Assembly: GCF_001280435.1 (NCBI RefSeq)
Contig: NZ_LBIP01000018.1
Location: 591,725-655,724 of the forward strand
DNA: 64,000 bases
From: Mangrovimonas xylaniphaga
GTDB taxonomy: Bacteria; Bacteroidota; Bacteroidia; Flavobacteriales; Flavobacteriaceae
Direction: 5' to 3'
The notes under the pieces were generated by a model, which saw only the letters and a list, made by a program, of their open reading frames with translations, had not been told where the DNA came from and searched no databases. Below are positions 62,801 through 64,000 of this stretch, piece by piece. Position 1 is the stretch's first letter. Every line of letters begins with the position of its first letter. Position numbers and translations under genes: made by a program.

Positions 62801-64000
62801 CTGGCAGTACCACCACCGGACTGCTCACAATACAGCCATAGGCATCCATCACATGTACATAGTAGTCCCCTGCATCCAAGCTGAAGGTACTGGCCGAGGC
62901 CCATGCTGCATCCGTTTCCGAAGGAGCGGTTGCTGTGGTTGTCACTTGGTATTGGTAAGGCGCCGTTCCGTCATGTCCCACCGCACTGATCTGTCCAGAG
63001 GCTACGTTACAGTTCGCATTTTGGTCGATCGATGTGCTCAGGCTCAAAGGGATCTCCGATTCGGTTATGTTGAACGGAATGGTCACGATGCTACAGCCGG
63101 CATTCGGCCCCGTGTTCTCCGTGATCAGTACGTAGTAGTTTCCAAAAGGAAGCGGTCCTAGGTCCGTTACCGTCAAGGAGCCATTGCCCCCTACCGTTCC
63201 TGATCCGGTCACCCCTGCAGGTTCCTGCGTAAGGGTATCGAACACTTCGTAGTCGATGTTGATGGAAGTCCCATAGGAACTGTTGATGGTGAACGACACG
63301 GTTCCGTCCGCACTGCCCGTACAGCTGATGTTCGCTGCCGATACGGCCGTGGCCGTTAGGGTCGAGTTGGTCGGGATCGGTGTGGTGGCCGGTTCAAAAT
63401 AGCTACAGTTGGTCGATGCATCGTATACGATAAACGTATAGCTCACCCCTGGGGTCAGTCCCGTAAAGGTGGCCGACTGGCTGCCCGGGGCATCCTCCGG
63501 GATCCATGATCCCGCTGGGTTTGGATATACCGATACCGGTCCCTGGTAGATGCTGAAATAGAACGGTCCGGAGCTCACCAAGGTGGAACCGATGCTCACT
63601 ACGGCCTCTCCCCCTGTGGTACAGTCCACTGTGCTGGCGATATTGATATCAAGATCGGTAGGCGGCGAGGCCACCAAGACATCCTGGATCAAAACCGAAC
63701 AGCCGTTGGCATCCACCACATTGATCTGGTAAAGCCCGAAGTCCACCACGTCAAAGCTCACCGAAGTGGAGCCCGTGGCGTTAAGCTCGGAGTTGTCGTA
63801 ACCATTGGTACCTGTTACAAAATAGTTGTATGGCGCAGTTCCCCCCGTTACCCCGTCGATAATGATGGATCCTTGGGATACGCCCGTAGAGGTACAGGTA
63901 ATGTCTATGGTATGGTAGTCCACTGCTATGGCATCCGGCTCACCGATGGTTACCGTCTCTGTGGCCTCACAGGACTTGGCATCGGTTAGGGTTACCGTAT
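59802..64000 (-). CDS. Giant SprB-like repeat adhesin with a type IX secretion C-terminal domain, 5' end beyond the window
   Basis: The minus-strand frame is open from the window edge to the stop at 59802 (about 1,399 residues visible). It consists of many 70-90-residue modules with the pattern C-x-G-D/N...G-x-I-x-V...G-G-x(1-3)-Y-x-Y-x(L/V)...L-x-A-G-x-Y-x-V-x-V-x-D-x-x-G-C, the SprB/adhesin repeat. The last 85 residues (PNYFTPNGDGIQDTW...FDIYDRYGRKVG...WDGRYNNQELPTGDYWY) are the gliding-associated type B sorting domain (CHU_C) used by the type IX system, so the protein is exported to the cell surface and anchored there. It probably serves gliding, adhesion or surface attachment. Composition is visibly GC-richer than the neighbours. 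Confidence 0.92.
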   Translation of the reverse strand, partial: TVTLTDAKSCEATETVTIGEPDAIAVDYHTIDITCTSTGVSQGSIIIDGVTGGTAPYNYFVTGTNGYDNSELNATGSTSVSFDVVDFGLYQINVVDANGCSVLIQDVLVASPPTDLDINIASTVDCTTGGEAVVSIGSTLVSSGPFYFSIYQGPVSVYPNPAGSWIPEDAPGSQSATFTGLTPGVSYTFIVYDASTNCSYFEPATTPIPTNSTLTATAVSAANISCTGSADGTVSFTINSSYGTSINIDYEVFDTLTQEPAGVTGSGTVGGNGSLTVTDLGPLPFGNYYVLITENTGPNAGCSIVTIPFNITESEIPLSLSTSIDQNANCNVASGQISAVGHDGTAPYQYQVTTTATAPSETDAAWASASTFSLDAGDYYVHVMDAYGCIVSSPVVVLPADPSPEISATLADECLDVDGTYEMTVSLDIAGIPPYSYSIDGGAFQTQTAPFTITNLASGDHTVEVQDANGCGNTVTVSIAAPLNITPSVEALPTCNNDDGQLSIATVGGSGTFTYAISPNPATATLSGNVFSGLPSGLYTVTVTDTVTSCEEVVEISLPAAVLPTFTTTPSTVTCFGDDTGAFDINVSNYSGAYTYEVFDNAGVSVTGAVAANTATNPQTVTGMNAGTFTVVITETDIPFCSATSTVVIGSPSEELALIATETSNVTCTDDQGTITAIAEGGWGTYEYELTGAATVAYSPNGTFTGLSAGTYTVNVMDAQGCIDSVDVTLEIPEPIEATFTPSTTMLSCFGDENATIVIDNVTGGQESNYTYTLNTLAPIASTSGPQTSNEFANLGAGTYNVTITDGYGCSTTSVDIAISEPTAIEASLVKSASPTCLNDGELTLSATGGTGVYTYSDTSAFTTVLGSFTSSVSFTVPAGSYEYYVKDANGCIAIVSNEITIDPLPELNIGLASTNPTINCAGDNNGTIVAVAEGGLGDYVYTLQDASGNAITTAVQDTPGVFTELLAGTYTVHVQSGDCESTSATITITEPDAPLEATFEINNVACYGGNDGSLVITATGGTGIIKYAISPQMDQFFETNVFENLWPGDYEVIVQDELGCYVMFSFTITEPEPLIVSIVPDSILPTPCAGDNDGEFSIEISGGTAPYSVSLDAYDGPYTTGAAGQTVFDFTELSGGDHIVYVRDSMGCESEWNITFPEAVNLDPLLEVEYVCIDNFSSNIVTVLIDESVDPAEVDYSLNGGPYQVSNVFENVPPGTDHYIEVRHTNGCIQTTEFFDIGVFMPVDLALNEGDQNQIVALATGGNGEYTFTLNDEDYGSENTFIISETGEYLVTVTDSNGCIAEARIFLEYVDPCIPNYFTPNGDGIQDTWAPCTDDFPNLEFDIYDRYGRKVGTYHQGQYWDGRYNNQELPTGDYWYVVRLNSSNNDREFVGHFTLYR

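Noticed and set aside
59802..64000. Repeats in the adhesin gene read as a CRISPR or other tandem DNA repeat array
   Set aside because: The units are degenerate at DNA level and in frame with the SprB-type protein modules; no short conserved direct repeats with spacers.
1..64000. tRNA, rRNA, prophage, insertion sequences or att sites
   Set aside because: None seen in the gaps; no transposase or integrase frame and no cloverleaf structure could be supported.

Overview
The window is a chromosomal segment of an aerobic marine-type Flavobacteriaceae (phylum Bacteroidota). The signs are an AT-rich genome, promoters of the TTG...TANNTTTG type, gliding genes (a GldF-GldG fusion), a SprB-like repeat adhesin with a type IX secretion C-terminal domain, DUF4251 and DUF4870 proteins, and many lipoproteins and outer-membrane barrels. 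I saw no rRNA, tRNA, CRISPR array, prophage or insertion sequence.

Layout. 1-9.4 kb is housekeeping: a partial Na+:alanine symporter, a DcaP-like porin, purC, phoH, a SAM hydrolase-like gene, an ABM monooxygenase, gldFG and dnaN. 9.4-12.9 kb is a sulfide/persulfide module: an MBL-double rhodanese, a TauE/SafE exporter and a Crp/Fnr regulator. 13.0-20.1 kb is a tightly overlapped molybdenum cofactor operon: moeA, a modE-like HTH gene, a TSUP transporter, a MobA-precorrin-2 dehydrogenase fusion, moaD, moeB, moaE, moaCB and moaA. 20.1-34.5 kb is a nitrate assimilation island: a rubredoxin/reductase-like partner, a nitrate reductase with built-in NirB-like flavodomains, a NarXL-like two-component system, DUF4202, nirD and nirB on the minus strand, and narK plus an alginate-export-type porin on the plus strand.

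The two blocks work together. Nitrate reductase needs bis-MGD and NirB needs siroheme, and one fused protein in the Moco operon carries an enzyme for each pathway. A palindrome built on TTAAGTAT-NN-ATACTTAA lies at the promoters of the nitrate reductase, nirB, narK and probably the response regulator. A ModE-box-like inverted repeat lies just upstream of moeA.

34.5-45.7 kb holds an MFS transporter, barrel and META-domain envelope proteins, nhaA, a SulP transporter with a Usp-like gene, and an OmpR-type two-component system. 45.7-54.7 kb holds a PhoX-like lipoprotein and then a three-gene minus-strand operon that is the best candidate for an undescribed system: an HD-domain/Pycsar-effector-type membrane protein, a 781-residue GAF-like protein, and a lipoprotein combining a purple-acid-phosphatase-like domain, a possible kinase-like domain and an outer-membrane barrel. 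55-59.6 kb holds two small membrane proteins, a periplasmic MBL hydrolase, a lipoprotein acetolactate decarboxylase and a trehalase. The right edge is the 3' part of a giant SprB-type adhesin gene that is visibly richer in GC than the rest.
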